A stretch of DNA of 64,000 nucleotides from Caulobacteraceae bacterium PMMR1 (GCA_000733915.1 JPOM01000001.1:1302001-1366000); one strand, 5' to 3'. Shown: positions 17,368-26,533, numbered from the stretch's first letter. Numbers and translations are program-made. Notes: generated from the letters alone by a model not told the origin.

Positions 17368-20217
17368 ATGACGGCGGCCGGACCCTGGAGCGTGAAGGGC
17401 ATCGACCCCAAGGCGCGGGAGATCGCCAAAGACCTGGCGCGGCGCTCCGGCATGACGCTCGGCGAATGGCTGAACCAGATGATCATCGACGGCGACCCGC
17501 CGGAGGGCGGCGACGTCGACGACGACTATCGCCACCCGTCCCGCCGCACGTCCGATATCTATGCGGCGGCGCCGCGCACCCGCCGCGAGGCGCCCACCGA
17601 GGTCGAGCAGGACCTGTCGCGGCTGTCGCGCACGCTCGATCAGCTCGTGGCGCGGCTCGAGGCGGGCGAGCACCGCTCGACCCTGGCCATCAGCGGCATC
17701 GATCAGTCAGTCATGGGCGTGCTGAGCCGGATCGAAGCGGCCGAACGGGACCAGACCGCGCTCGCCGCCCGCATGGAGACCGCGATGGAGGAGGGGCGCG
17801 CCGGCCAGGCGCGGCTCGCCGATCGCCTGCGCAAGCTGGAGCAGGAGGACGGTCCGCGGCTGGAGGCGATGAAGGCGATGGAAAGCGCCGTCGGCCGGCT
17901 CGCCAACCAGCTCTACGAAAGCCAGACGCAGGCGATGGGCGCGCTCGGCGACGTGCGCGACGGCGTGGCCGGCCTGACGCGGAGGGTCGATCGCCTGGAG
18001 GCCGCTCCCGACGCCGAGACGGTGCTGGCCAAGGTGGCCGAGCGGCTGGATCAGGCGGAGGCGCGCACGACCTCCGCGATCCGCGCGCTGGAGCTGTCGT
18101 TTGCGGCGTTGGACCGGCGCCTGAAGACCGCCGAGGACCGGGGCGGGAGCGGGGCAGGGGACCCCGGCCGCTTCGAGCAGCTGGCGGCGGAGCTCTCCAG
18201 CCGGGTCGAGGCCCTGCGCGCCGAGATGGCGGAGCGTCTCTTCGAGGCCGCGGGCCTGTCAGGCGGGCGCCTGGACGCCGCCCTGGCCCAGGTCACCGAC
18301 CACCTCGCCGCCGTCGAGCGCCGCTCGGCGGAGGCGGTAGAGCGCATGGGGCACGAGGTGATGCGCATCGCCCAGAACCTGCACGGCCGCATGTCCGGCG
18401 TCGAGGAGAAGTCGGAGGCGGCGGCGCAGCGGCTGGGGGCGGACATGGCGCGCCTGGAGCAGGGCCTCGAGGGACGGCTACGCCGTCTGGACCAGGCCCA
18501 GGCGGAGGCGGTGCAGCGCCTGGGCGCCGACATCGCCGGCATCGCCGAGCGCATGGCCCAGCGCGTCGCCGAGAGCGAGCGCCGTGCGGCGGAGGCGGCG
18601 GGCGAGGCCGGCCAGCGGGTCGCCCGGGTGGGCGACGCCATGCACCAGCGCTTCGAACGCGCCTCCAACGAGCTCGCCGAGCGTATCCGCGAGACCGAGG
18701 TCCGCACCGCGCGCCTGCTGGAGGAGGCCCAGAACACGCTGGAGCGGCGGCTCGCCGACGCCGACCGTCGCTCCGCTCTGCAGGCGGCGCTTGAAGCTGC
18801 GGAAGCCGAGACCCGGGGGCGCGTCGCCGCCCCCGATCCTGCGCCCCACCCCATCCCGGCCGAGCCCCCGACCCCTGCCTTCGACGATCCCTTCGGTCCG
18901 CCGGCGGGCGGTTCGAACATCGCGCCCGTGTTCGTCGCCGCGCCTGACGCCGCCGCACCCGAAGCCGCCGAGCCGTTCGGCCTCGCCAACCCTGCGCCTG
19001 AGGTCGAAGGCGTCGATCCCTTCGACCTTCCGCCAATGCCGAGCGCGGCCGCCGCCGCCGCGCCCGACCCCTTCGAGGCGCCCTTCGGCTCCGCCCCTGC
19101 CGCCGGGCCGGACACCGCCGAGCGAGGGTCCCAGTCGACGCTGTCCACGCGCGAGCTGATCGAGCAGGCGCGCGCTGCGGCCCGCGCCGCGGCGGCGAGC
19201 TCGGAGGCCAAGGCGCGGGGCCGTCGCGCCCAGCCGGCGTCCGCCCCGACGCCGGACGACCTTCGGCCCGTGATGGCGCCCGCGTCGGAGGGGGAGGGCT
19301 TCCGCCTCGATTTCGGCCAGCGCCGCCCGCCCAAGAAGGAAGGCGTGCCCCTCCGCACCGTCCTGACCGGCTCCGGCGTCGCCGCGGCGCTCTCCATCGC
19401 CATGATGGGCTATGTGGTCTTGACCGGCGGCGAGCCGAGCGTGGAGCACGCCCAGCCGGGGGAGGCGGTGCCGGTGCCGCCCATGGCCGCCGCCGACGGG
19501 TCCAAGTCTGCGCCCGCCGCCGGGGCCAAGCCCGCCCAGGACGCGAGCCCGCTCGCCGCCGTCGCCTTGACCGACGTCGCGCCGCAAACGCCCGAACCGG
19601 CCGCCTCCGCTCCGGGGTCCGCTCCGGCGTCCGCAGCGCCTGCGGACTCCTCGCCCGCGTCCGAGCCCAAGCTGCTCTACAGCGAGGCCGTGCGCCTCAT
19701 CGAGGGCGGCGATCGCGCCGGCGTCGCGCCCTTAAAGCGCGCGGCCAACCTGAACTACGCCCCGGCGCAGTTCTACCTCGCCAAGCTCTACGAGAAGGGC
19801 GAGGCCGGCCTGCCGAAAGACCCCGCCGAGGCCCGCCGCTGGACCGAGCGCGCCGCCAACGCCGGCGAGGCGCGCGCCATGCACAACATGGGCCTCTACG
19901 CCTTCGAGGGCGACGGCGGGCCGCGCGACGTGGCCGCCGCTGCGGCCTGGTTCCAGAAGGCTGCGGACCTCGGCGTGCGCGACAGCCAGTACAACCTCGC
20001 GCGTCTGTATGAGAAGGGCTTCGGCGTGTCGCAGAACCCGGCGGAGGCCTACAAGTGGTACCTGGTGGCCGCGGCCTCCGGCGACGCGGAAGCCAGAAGC
20101 GCCGCCGACGCGCTCCGCAGGACCCTGCCGCCCGAAACCCAGGCCGCCGCCGAGCGCAGCGCCCAGGGCCTGCGCGCCCGTCTCGCCGCCCAGAAAAGCC
20201 CCGACGCAAGGGGCTGA
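17368..20217 (+). CDS. podJ: polar organelle development protein PodJ
   Basis: Polar scaffold that in Caulobacter directs flagellar-pole assembly and recruits other polar proteins. The ATG at 17368 gives 949 residues. Residues 5-40 (PWSVKGIDPKAREIAKDLAR and GMTLGEWLNQMI) match the N-terminal signature. Long coiled coils fill about 75-480, followed by a proline/alanine-rich linker (about 490-620), one membrane helix near 665-690 (TGSGVAAALSIAMMGYVVLT) and periplasmic Sel1 repeats at about 770-910. It ends soon after the repeats; the peptidoglycan-binding domain described at the end of Caulobacter PodJ is not visible. An upstream TTG at 17311 is possible but less likely. Confidence 0.92.
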   Translation: MTAAGPWSVKGIDPKAREIAKDLARRSGMTLGEWLNQMIIDGDPPEGGDVDDDYRHPSRRTSDIYAAAPRTRREAPTEVEQDLSRLSRTLDQLVARLEAGEHRSTLAISGIDQSVMGVLSRIEAAERDQTALAARMETAMEEGRAGQARLADRLRKLEQEDGPRLEAMKAMESAVGRLANQLYESQTQAMGALGDVRDGVAGLTRRVDRLEAAPDAETVLAKVAERLDQAEARTTSAIRALELSFAALDRRLKTAEDRGGSGAGDPGRFEQLAAELSSRVEALRAEMAERLFEAAGLSGGRLDAALAQVTDHLAAVERRSAEAVERMGHEVMRIAQNLHGRMSGVEEKSEAAAQRLGADMARLEQGLEGRLRRLDQAQAEAVQRLGADIAGIAERMAQRVAESERRAAEAAGEAGQRVARVGDAMHQRFERASNELAERIRETEVRTARLLEEAQNTLERRLADADRRSALQAALEAAEAETRGRVAAPDPAPHPIPAEPPTPAFDDPFGPPAGGSNIAPVFVAAPDAAAPEAAEPFGLANPAPEVEGVDPFDLPPMPSAAAAAAPDPFEAPFGSAPAAGPDTAERGSQSTLSTRELIEQARAAARAAAASSEAKARGRRAQPASAPTPDDLRPVMAPASEGEGFRLDFGQRRPPKKEGVPLRTVLTGSGVAAALSIAMMGYVVLTGGEPSVEHAQPGEAVPVPPMAAADGSKSAPAAGAKPAQDASPLAAVALTDVAPQTPEPAASAPGSAPASAAPADSSPASEPKLLYSEAVRLIEGGDRAGVAPLKRAANLNYAPAQFYLAKLYEKGEAGLPKDPAEARRWTERAANAGEARAMHNMGLYAFEGDGGPRDVAAAAAWFQKAADLGVRDSQYNLARLYEKGFGVSQNPAEAYKWYLVAAASGDAEARSAADALRRTLPPETQAAAERSAQGLRARLAAQKSPDARG

Positions 20218-20321
20218 GGGTCTTAGGGGGCTGAAGGTCTCAGGCCCTCGGCCGCGCGCGCTTCGCTCCGGCAGTCCGTCCGTGCTGTCGGCGACCTTAG
20301 GCCCGCTGCTCAAGCCTAACG

Positions 20322-20353
20322 GTGACGCGTCAGAATGGAGCCCTGACGCTCAC
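20322..20353. terminator. hairpin between podJ and the TonB-receptor relic
   Basis: GTGACGCGTCAG and CTGACGCTCAC can pair over 11 bases with one bulge, around a nine-base loop. It lies about 105 bases after podJ and overlaps the stop of the convergent receptor fragment. No T-tract follows. A smaller inverted repeat (TTAGGC/GCCTAA) lies just before it. Confidence 0.4.
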
Positions 20354-20975
20354 GCGAAGGATCCGGGCTCGACAGGGTGGGAATGGTAATCGTCCACCCC
20401 TTCCGCCGGCTCGCCTGGCAGGCGCGAGGTGTAGAAGTAGCGGATGTCGTCGTCGCGGCTGTCGAGCAAGTTGAGCACCTCCAGCTTCAGCCGCACTCGC
20501 CGAAAGTCATAGTCCAGCACGCGCCAGGCTGCGGCGAACTTGGGGTTGACCAGCACCTCTCCCGCTGAGCCGCTGTTGCGCGAGTCGTCGGAATGAACTC
20601 TCGCGCCGATCCTGTCCACCCTTGCCCCCAGGGTGACCCGCACCGGCCCAAAGGCCCGCGCCGCCTCCGTCCATAGCGCCCCGGAGTATTCGTCCAACGA
20701 GTCCTGGCGCACGGTGGACAGGACGGCGCGCGTCTCGGTCTTGTAGAGCCCCACCTTGCCGATGTCGTCGTAGCGCGCCTCCAGTCCCGTCCTGAGGGCG
20801 AAGCCGAGGGGCTTGACCGGCCAGAGCTTGGAGAGTGCGCCGCCCCAGATCCAGCGTCGGTCGATCTGGCTGAACTGGTCGCCATGCACCGGGTCGTCGA
20901 GAAAGTAGGTGAAATTGTTCCAGAGCTGCAACGTGTCGCGTTGGACGTAAAGGTTCGCGTCCCAGCCGTCATCGC
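20350..20975 (-). pseudogene. C-terminal part of a TonB-dependent outer-membrane receptor
   Basis: About 205 codons coding for the last barrel strands of a TonB-dependent receptor. Readable sequence begins RDDGWDANLYVQRDTLQLWN near 20975 and continues through EVLNLLDSRDDDIRYFYTS to GEPAEGVDDYHSHPVEPGSF, the end typical of this group. Full receptors have 650-800 residues; the signal peptide, TonB box, plug and most of the barrel are missing. Upstream of about 20975 the frame turns into sequence that belongs to nikR on the other strand. With no start region or export signal it cannot make a working receptor. Confidence 0.85.
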
Positions 20976-20984
20976 GTACGGCAG

Positions 20985-21344
20985 GTCGTGGAGACCTGGC
21001 AGGCCGAAGAGGCGGCAGGGCCGCACTGCGTGGCGAGCCTCTCCTACATTTATAACCCTCAGACGCGGGGCCTGGCGCAGCGGTTGGCGGAGCTGCAGCT
21101 CGCCAATCACGATGTGATCGGCGCCGCCCTGTCGGTTCCGCTGGACCATGCCCAGACCTTGGCGTGCATCACCCTTCGGGGCGAAACATCAAAGGTTCGC
21201 CCCATCGCTGATCAAATCCGGGCGGAGCCAGGCGTTGCCTTCGGATCGCTCAACCTGGTCAGCGTCGACCTGCACCAGCACCACGAAGGCGCACAGGACC
21301 ACGTCCACCCAGCACACCCGCACCTCTCGCCAAGGAACGCGTGA
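20985..21344 (+). pseudogene. C-terminal domain of a nickel-responsive regulator (NikR), DNA-binding domain missing
   Basis: About 119 codons match the C-terminal ACT-like domain of NikR: CVASLSYIYNPQTRGLAQRL, HDVIGAALSVPLDHAQTL, ITLRG, PIADQIRAEPGVAFGSLNLV, then a histidine-rich tail (DLHQHHEGAQDHVHPAHPH). The N-terminal ribbon-helix-helix domain, about 50 residues that bind DNA, is absent; upstream bases belong to the receptor fragment on the other strand. In Escherichia coli NikR the nickel ligands are H76, H87, H89 and C95. Here only the first has an obvious counterpart (HD); the other three align with serine, proline and threonine. A GTG at 20988 could start a peptide, but it would neither bind DNA nor nickel in the known way. 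Confidence 0.8.
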
Positions 21345-21873
21345 GCGGCCCGTGCGGGGTGGCGAAGCGGCGCGGACGCATGGCTGCGACGCCCTGACCG
21401 TAAGGAGAAACCGCACCGTCGTATTTGCGATAATATTACTTAGGCGCGTTTGATGTGCATGCCCGCAATTGGGTTCGCCGCCGCAACCGCGTTTGCCGCC
21501 CCCGCCAGCCCCTTGGCCGGCGTGATGGTTTCGGCGATCTGGCCAAGGCCGATTGAGCCAAGCATTGATGATTGGCGCACCGCGATCGGCCGCGCACCCT
21601 GCGGGTTTCTGGAGACGATGCTGAAATATGGCAGTGGTTAGTCAGAATACGATAAGTGGCTGTGGAGGCAACAGGCAAACGCGGGGCAACGAGCAAACGT
21701 CTATCTTGCGTTGGCGGACGCCATGGCGCAGTCGGGGGTGCCGGGATAGGCCCTGATCGTCACAGCTCTTGACCGCCTCGCCGTGCCCCCCGCGCCCCGG
21801 CGCTGCGCTTGCCCTCGGACGCGCTCCGGCCTCTGATGCAGGGCTGGTGCTGAAACAACCAAGGGCGACGTCC
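21345..21873. other. decayed, lower-G+C stretch with unidentified gene fragments
   Basis: About 530 bases with no intact gene. G+C falls to 29 of 60 bases at 21421-21480. On the minus strand a 65-codon frame ending at 21440 looks protein-like (VSRNPQGARPIAVRQSSMLG, then a small-residue helix and AGMHIKRA); an internal ATG at 21563-21565 would give 41 residues. On the plus strand, after a TAG at 21639-21641, a frame reads EYDKWLWRQQANAGQRANVY and stops at 21749. I recognise neither. The stretch probably contains remains of genes that came with the receptor/nikR pair. Confidence 0.5.
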
Positions 21874-23346
21874 ATGCCGACAGGACCCGGTCCCCAACTG
21901 TCGCGGCGCGTGCTGGCCGCCTATGCCGGTCCGTGCTTGCCGCTGGCGGCGCTGGGCCTGCCGCTCGTGGTCTATCTGCCGGAGTTCTACGCCCGTTACA
22001 TCGGCGTGCCCCTGAGCGTGGTGGGGGCGATCTTCATGGCGCTGCGCCTGGGCGATCTCGGCGTCGATCCCGTCCTGGGCGTGTGGATGGACCGGACGGC
22101 CACGCGCTTTGGCCGCTTCCGCCCGTGGGTGGTGGCCGGCACGCCGCTGGTGCTGGCGGCGACGGCGGCGCTGTTTTTGGCGCGGCCGGGCGTGGGCGCA
22201 GCCTACCTCGCGGGCTGGCTCGCGCTCATGTACGTCGGCTATTCCCTGGCGGTGCTGGGCCACACGGCCTGGGGGTCGCGCCTGTCGGGCCAGTATCACG
22301 AGCGGTCCAGGATCTACGCCTGGTGGCAGGGCGCCAATGTGCTGGGCATGATCCTGGTGCTGGTCACCGCCGCAGCGGCGCCGGCGGTGCTGAAGGGCGA
22401 CCCGGCGGCCAGCGTGCGCGCCATGGGCGGGTTCTGCCTGGCGCTTCTGCCGGTCACCGTGGCGGGCCTGGCGCTGGGCGTCCCGGAGGGCCGCGCGGCC
22501 GCGGCCGAAGCGGGCCGCGCGGGTGCGCAAACCCGCAGCGGGCTTGGGCCCTACATCGCGCTGCTGAAGCGTCCCGCGATCCTGCGGGTCCTGATCGCCG
22601 ACCTCGCCTTCAGCCTCTGCGGCGGCGTGACGGGCACCCTGTTCCTCTTCCTGTTCCGCGATGCGCGAGGGTTTTCGGGCGCGCAGGCCAATGTGCTCTT
22701 GCTGGTCTACTTCATCGGCGGCCTGGTCGGCGCGCCGGTCTGGACGCGGATGGCGCGCCGGTTCGGCAAGCACGGCGCCTTGATGATCGCGGCGGGCTAT
22801 GTCGTGCCGAGCCAGATCGGCATCCTGCTTCTGCCCACCGACATGCGCCTGGCCCTTCCCGCGCTGTTCGTGGCCGGTCTGGCCTATGCCGCCTCCGGGC
22901 TGCTGATCCGGTCCATGGTGGCGGACGCCGGCGACGAGCATCGGCTGCAGACGGGGGAGGATCGGGCGGCGGTGCTTTACGCCCTGGTCAATGCGACGTC
23001 CAAGGCCGGCTTCGCCCTGGCCGTCGGCCTCGCCTTCCCCCTGCTCGACCTCTTCGGCTTTGTGGCGAGGGCCGGGCGCGCCAACACGCCTGCCGCGCTG
23101 CAGGCGGTGGAGGCGCTGTTCGTGGCCCTGCCGATCGGGTTTGCGCTCATGGGCGCCGCCGCGATGATCGGCTACCGCCTGAATGCGGTGCGCCACGACG
23201 AGGTCCGGCGGGCGCTCGAGGTGCGGGACGGCGCGGCCGCCGTCGGCGCCGAGCCCAAGCCGGAGCCGGAGCCGGAGCCGGAGTCAGAGCCGGAGCCGCC
23301 CTCCCCCCTCGCCTCGCCGCTGACGCCCGCTATACCGGCGCCATGA
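21874..23346 (+). CDS. MFS transporter of the glycoside-pentoside-hexuronide symporter type
   Basis: A 490-residue inner-membrane protein with about 12 hydrophobic segments. RLGDLGVDPVLGVWMDRTAT and FGRFRPWVVAGTPLV near residues 53-85 match the MelB/GPH sugar:cation symporter group, as does AWGSRLSGQYHERSRIYAWW. The substrate is unknown; relatives in Caulobacterales are often near sugar-degradation genes, but none is here. After the last helix a cytoplasmic tail contains a proline-glutamate repeat (PKPEPEPEPEPESEPEP). The start at 21874 leads into LSRRVLAAYAGPCLPLA, the first helix. Its stop overlaps the mazG start by four bases (ATGA). Confidence 0.88.
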   Translation: MPTGPGPQLSRRVLAAYAGPCLPLAALGLPLVVYLPEFYARYIGVPLSVVGAIFMALRLGDLGVDPVLGVWMDRTATRFGRFRPWVVAGTPLVLAATAALFLARPGVGAAYLAGWLALMYVGYSLAVLGHTAWGSRLSGQYHERSRIYAWWQGANVLGMILVLVTAAAAPAVLKGDPAASVRAMGGFCLALLPVTVAGLALGVPEGRAAAAEAGRAGAQTRSGLGPYIALLKRPAILRVLIADLAFSLCGGVTGTLFLFLFRDARGFSGAQANVLLLVYFIGGLVGAPVWTRMARRFGKHGALMIAAGYVVPSQIGILLLPTDMRLALPALFVAGLAYAASGLLIRSMVADAGDEHRLQTGEDRAAVLYALVNATSKAGFALAVGLAFPLLDLFGFVARAGRANTPAALQAVEALFVALPIGFALMGAAAMIGYRLNAVRHDEVRRALEVRDGAAAVGAEPKPEPEPEPESEPEPPSPLASPLTPAIPAP

Positions 23347-24158
23347 CGCCCGAACCGACGCCGGTCCCGCCGGACACCCTGCGCCCGATCGACCGCCTGC
23401 TCGCGGTTATGGCGCGGCTGCGCGATCCCGAAGGCGGCTGCCCGTGGGATCTGGAGCAGACCTTCGCGACCATCGCGCCCTACACCATCGAGGAAGCCTA
23501 CGAGGTCGCCGACGCCATCGAGCGGCGCGATCTCGGCGACCTGAAGGAGGAGCTCGGCGATCTGCTGCTGCAGGTCGTGTTCCACGCCCGCCTGGCCGAG
23601 GAGCAGGGCGCTTTCGGCTTCGACGACGTCGCCGCCGCCATCTCCGACAAGATGGTGCGCCGCCACCCGCATGTCTTCGCAGGCCTGGAGGGCGGGCATG
23701 GCCACGCCACCCGCGGCTGGGAAGCGCTGAAGGCGGCCGAGCGCCAGGCGAAGGCCAGGACCGGCGTGCTGGACGACGTGCCGGTCGCCCTCCCCGCCCT
23801 GATGCGCGCCGTGAAGCTGACCAAGCGCGCCGCCCGGGTCGGCTTCGACTGGCCGGATTACGCCCAGGTGCTGGACAAGCTCCGCGAAGAGCTGGGCGAG
23901 CTGGAGGCGGAGATCGCCGCGGGCGACCTCGGCAAGGCGCGCGGCGAGCTGGGCGATCTGCTGTTCGTGATGGCGAACCTCGCGCGCAAGCTGGACGTCG
24001 ATCCGGAAGCGGCGCTGCGCGACACCAACGCCAAGTTCGTCCGCCGCTTCCGCTTCATCGAGGCGGCGCTGGCGGCGCGGGGCCGCACGCCTGGCCAGTC
24101 CGACCTGGCCGAGATGGACGCGCTCTGGGACGCCGCGAAGGCCGCGGAAAGCGTCTGA
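23343..24158 (+). CDS. mazG: nucleoside triphosphate pyrophosphohydrolase MazG
   Basis: House-cleaning enzyme that splits NTPs to NMP and pyrophosphate. It has 271 residues with the typical tandem layout. The first MazG domain opens with LLAVMARLRDPEGGCPWDLEQT and carries TIEEAYEVADAIE and ELGDLLLQVVFHA, the metal-binding acidic residues. A second copy follows, with KLREELGELEAEI and ELGDLLFVMANLARKL. RVGFDWPD lies between the two halves. The start overlaps the end of the transporter gene (ATGA), so the pair is translationally coupled. Confidence 0.97.
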   Translation: MTPEPTPVPPDTLRPIDRLLAVMARLRDPEGGCPWDLEQTFATIAPYTIEEAYEVADAIERRDLGDLKEELGDLLLQVVFHARLAEEQGAFGFDDVAAAISDKMVRRHPHVFAGLEGGHGHATRGWEALKAAERQAKARTGVLDDVPVALPALMRAVKLTKRAARVGFDWPDYAQVLDKLREELGELEAEIAAGDLGKARGELGDLLFVMANLARKLDVDPEAALRDTNAKFVRRFRFIEAALAARGRTPGQSDLAEMDALWDAAKAAESV

Positions 24159-24171
24159 GCGCCTGAGCGCC

Positions 24172-24927
24172 TCAGCGGACGTAAGAGCCCGCGTTGATGT
24201 CGATGGTCGCGCCGGTCGCATGGTCCGCCAGCCCTGAGGCCAGGAACACCACGGTGGGCGCGACGTCCCCGGGCTCGGTCAGGCGGTCGAGCGCCAGGTC
24301 CTTGACCGCGAAGTCCTCGCCATAGGCGTCGATGAACTCCTGCGCCATGTCGGTGCGGGTGAAGCCCGGGGCGATGGTGAAGGCCACGATCCCCGCCTTG
24401 CCGAACCCCCGCGCGATCGATCGCGTCAGGGCCGCCATGCCGCCCTTGGACGCGGCGTAGGCCAGGTAGTCGGGGGTGTCGCCGCGGAAGGCTGCGCGGG
24501 ACGCGATGTTCACGATCCGCCCGCCGCCGCGCGCCTCGAAATGGGCGAGCGCCCGCCGGCAGAGCAGGCCCGTCGCGGTCAGGTTCACCGCCATGGTTCG
24601 CTCCCAGGCGGCCAGCCAGTCGGCCTCGGCGGCGGCGAGGGGCGCCTGGAGGGCGACGCCCGCGTTGTTCACGAGCACGTCGACGTGGCCCAGCGCGGCC
24701 TCAGCGTCGTCCCACAGGCGCGCGGTCTCGCCCGGGTCGGCGAGATCGGCCTTGAGCAGCACGGCGTGCGCGAGGTTCGCCGCGACCGCCTCGGCATCGC
24801 CGCGCCTGGCGCCATAGTGGACGCCGACCCGCGCGCCAGCCTCGCCGAACGCCCGCGCGATCGCTGCGCCAATTCCGCGGCTGGCGCCCGTGACCAGGAC
24901 GTTGCGGCCGCTGAGGTCGATCTTCAT
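24172..24927 (-). CDS. short-chain dehydrogenase/reductase
   Basis: A 251-residue NAD(P)-dependent oxidoreductase. It has the cofactor motif TGASRGIG near residue 14, VLVNNAG near 84, the catalytic serine in IVNIASRAAF and the YAASK catalytic pair. The C-terminal DHATGATIDINAG resembles FabG-type enzymes. The substrate cannot be named; 3-oxoacyl reductase activity is one option. The ATG at 24925-24927 overlaps the hflX stop by four bases, so it is the last gene of a coupled hfq-hflX-SDR string. Confidence 0.93.
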   Translation of the reverse strand: MKIDLSGRNVLVTGASRGIGAAIARAFGEAGARVGVHYGARRGDAEAVAANLAHAVLLKADLADPGETARLWDDAEAALGHVDVLVNNAGVALQAPLAAAEADWLAAWERTMAVNLTATGLLCRRALAHFEARGGGRIVNIASRAAFRGDTPDYLAYAASKGGMAALTRSIARGFGKAGIVAFTIAPGFTRTDMAQEFIDAYGEDFAVKDLALDRLTEPGDVAPTVVFLASGLADHATGATIDINAGSYVR

Positions 24928-26279
24928 TCGGCGGCTTGCTGCAGCCGCGCCTGCGGGAACAGCCGCTCGAAACGGCCGAGCGCCTGATCCTCCAGCCGCA
25001 CCGACACATGCACCGCGCCGTCGTCCAGCGTCTCGCGGCGCATGACCCGGCCGTTGCGATAGAGCCAGGCCAGGGCTTCGCCGTCCGAGGGGGCGAACAC
25101 CGCCTCGATCTCCGGCGCGCGGTCCACCAGGCTGGCCAGGAGCTGCAGCAGCGCCTCGCACCCCTCGCCGGTGACAGCGGACACCGGCACGGCGAGGCGC
25201 CCGCCTCCCTGCCCCGCCCGGCGGGCGCGCGCCTCGATCCACTCGCGGTCCTCGGCCGGCAGCAGGTCGATCTTGTTCCAGACCTCGATAACCTGGCGCG
25301 CGTCGTCTTCGCCCAGACCAAGTTCAGTCAGCACCTGCTCGACGTCGCTGCGCTCGGCCTCCGTCTCCGGCGCGGCGATGTCGCGCACGTGCAGGATCAC
25401 GTCCGCTTCCTGCACCTCCTCCAGGGTGGCGCGGAACGCCTCCACCAGCTCGTGCGGCAGGTCGGAGATGAAGCCTACCGTATCGGACAGGACGCCGGGG
25501 CGGCCATCGGGCAGGCGCAGGGTGCGCACGGTCGGGTCCAGCGTGGCGAACAGCATGTCCTTGGCCAGCACGCCGCCCTCGGTCAGGCGGTTGAACAGGC
25601 TGGACTTGCCCGCATTGGTGTAGCCGACCAGCGCCACGGTGGGGAACGGCGTGCGCCGCCGGGCGTCGCGGTGCAGGGTGCGGGTGCGCCGCACCTCGGT
25701 CAGCTCCCGTCTGAGCTTGGCGATGCGGTCGCCGATCAGGCGTCGGTCGAGTTCGATCTGGGTTTCACCGGGACCGCCCGTCTTGCCGAGGCCGCCGCGC
25801 TGGCGCTCCAGGTGGGTCCAGGTTCGCACCAGCCGGGAGCGCTCGTAGTCGAGGCGCGCGAGCTCCACCTGCAGCTTGCCCTCCGCCGTGCGCGCGCGCC
25901 GGGCGAAGATCTCCAGGATCAGGCCCGTACGGTCCACCACCTTGGCCGACCAGGCCTTCTCGAGGTTGCGCTGCTGGACCGGGGTCAGGGCGTCGTCGAC
26001 CACGACCAGGGCGATCTCGAGATCCTGGCACAGGCCGCCGATCTCCTCGACCCGACCCTGACCGAACAGGGTCGCCGGCCGGGGCGTGCGCACAGGCGCG
26101 ACGTGCGCCTCCACAATGTGCAGGTCCAGCGCCCGGGCCAGCCCCATGGCCTCGGCCAGGCGCGCCTCGGGCGGGCGGGGGTTGGCCCGGTCGCTCCGCG
26201 CCGGATGCAGGACAAGCGTGCGCTCGCCTTGTCCGGAACGCTCGACGAGCTGGAGGTCAGGAACGGGGCTTAGGGTCAA
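24924..26279 (-). CDS. hflX: ribosome-associated GTPase HflX
   Basis: GTPase that binds the large ribosomal subunit and splits stalled ribosomes under stress. It has 451 residues. The N-terminal HflX domain shows [10 protein letters not shown] and [16 protein letters not shown]; the linker motif [13 protein letters not shown] lies near residue 170. The G domain has G1 [15 protein letters not shown]3 [18 protein letters not shown] and G4 NKID. The start overlaps the hfq stop by four bases, a common arrangement that couples the RNA chaperone and the GTPase. Confidence 0.97.
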   Translation of the reverse strand: MTLSPVPDLQLVERSGQGERTLVLHPARSDRANPRPPEARLAEAMGLARALDLHIVEAHVAPVRTPRPATLFGQGRVEEIGGLCQDLEIALVVVDDALTPVQQRNLEKAWSAKVVDRTGLILEIFARRARTAEGKLQVELARLDYERSRLVRTWTHLERQRGGLGKTGGPGETQIELDRRLIGDRIAKLRRELTEVRRTRTLHRDARRRTPFPTVALVGYTNAGKSSLFNRLTEGGVLAKDMLFATLDPTVRTLRLPDGRPGVLSDTVGFISDLPHELVEAFRATLEEVQEADVILHVRDIAAPETEAERSDVEQVLTELGLGEDDARQVIEVWNKIDLLPAEDREWIEARARRAGQGGGRLAVPVSAVTGEGCEALLQLLASLVDRAPEIEAVFAPSDGEALAWLYRNGRVMRRETLDDGAVHVSVRLEDQALGRFERLFPQARLQQAAE

Positions 26280-26533
26280 TCGTCCAGGTCGCTCTCGGGG
26301 CTCGGCTCGAACAGCTGCACCGGCTGGGCCGGCATAATGGTCGAGATGGCGTGTTTATAGACAAGCTGGGACTGGCCGTCCCTGCGCAGCAGAACGCAGA
26401 AATTGTCGAACCAGGTCACGACTCCCTGCAATTTTACCCCGTTCACGAGAAAGATGGTCAGGGGCGTCTTGGCCTTGCGGACGCTGTTCAGGAAGGTGTC
26501 CTGGAGGTTCTGTTGCTTCTTGTCGGTCGACAT
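26276..26533 (-). CDS. hfq: RNA chaperone Hfq
   Basis: Hexameric Sm-like protein that pairs small RNAs with mRNAs. It has 85 residues: Sm1 ([20 protein letters not shown]) and Sm2 with the RNA-binding YKHAIST motif. The short acidic tail (ESDLDD) resembles that of other proteobacteria. The ATG at 26531-26533 matches the family N-terminus [16 protein letters not shown]. The 88-base gap before it may hold its own promoter. Confidence 0.98.
   Translation of the reverse strand: MSTDKKQQNLQDTFLNSVRKAKTPLTIFLVNGVKLQGVVTWFDNFCVLLRRDGQSQLVYKHAISTIMPAQPVQLFEPSPESDLDD

Noticed and set aside
21760-23196. A 478-codon minus-strand frame opposite the MFS symporter
   Set aside because: Low-complexity antisense frame without family similarity.
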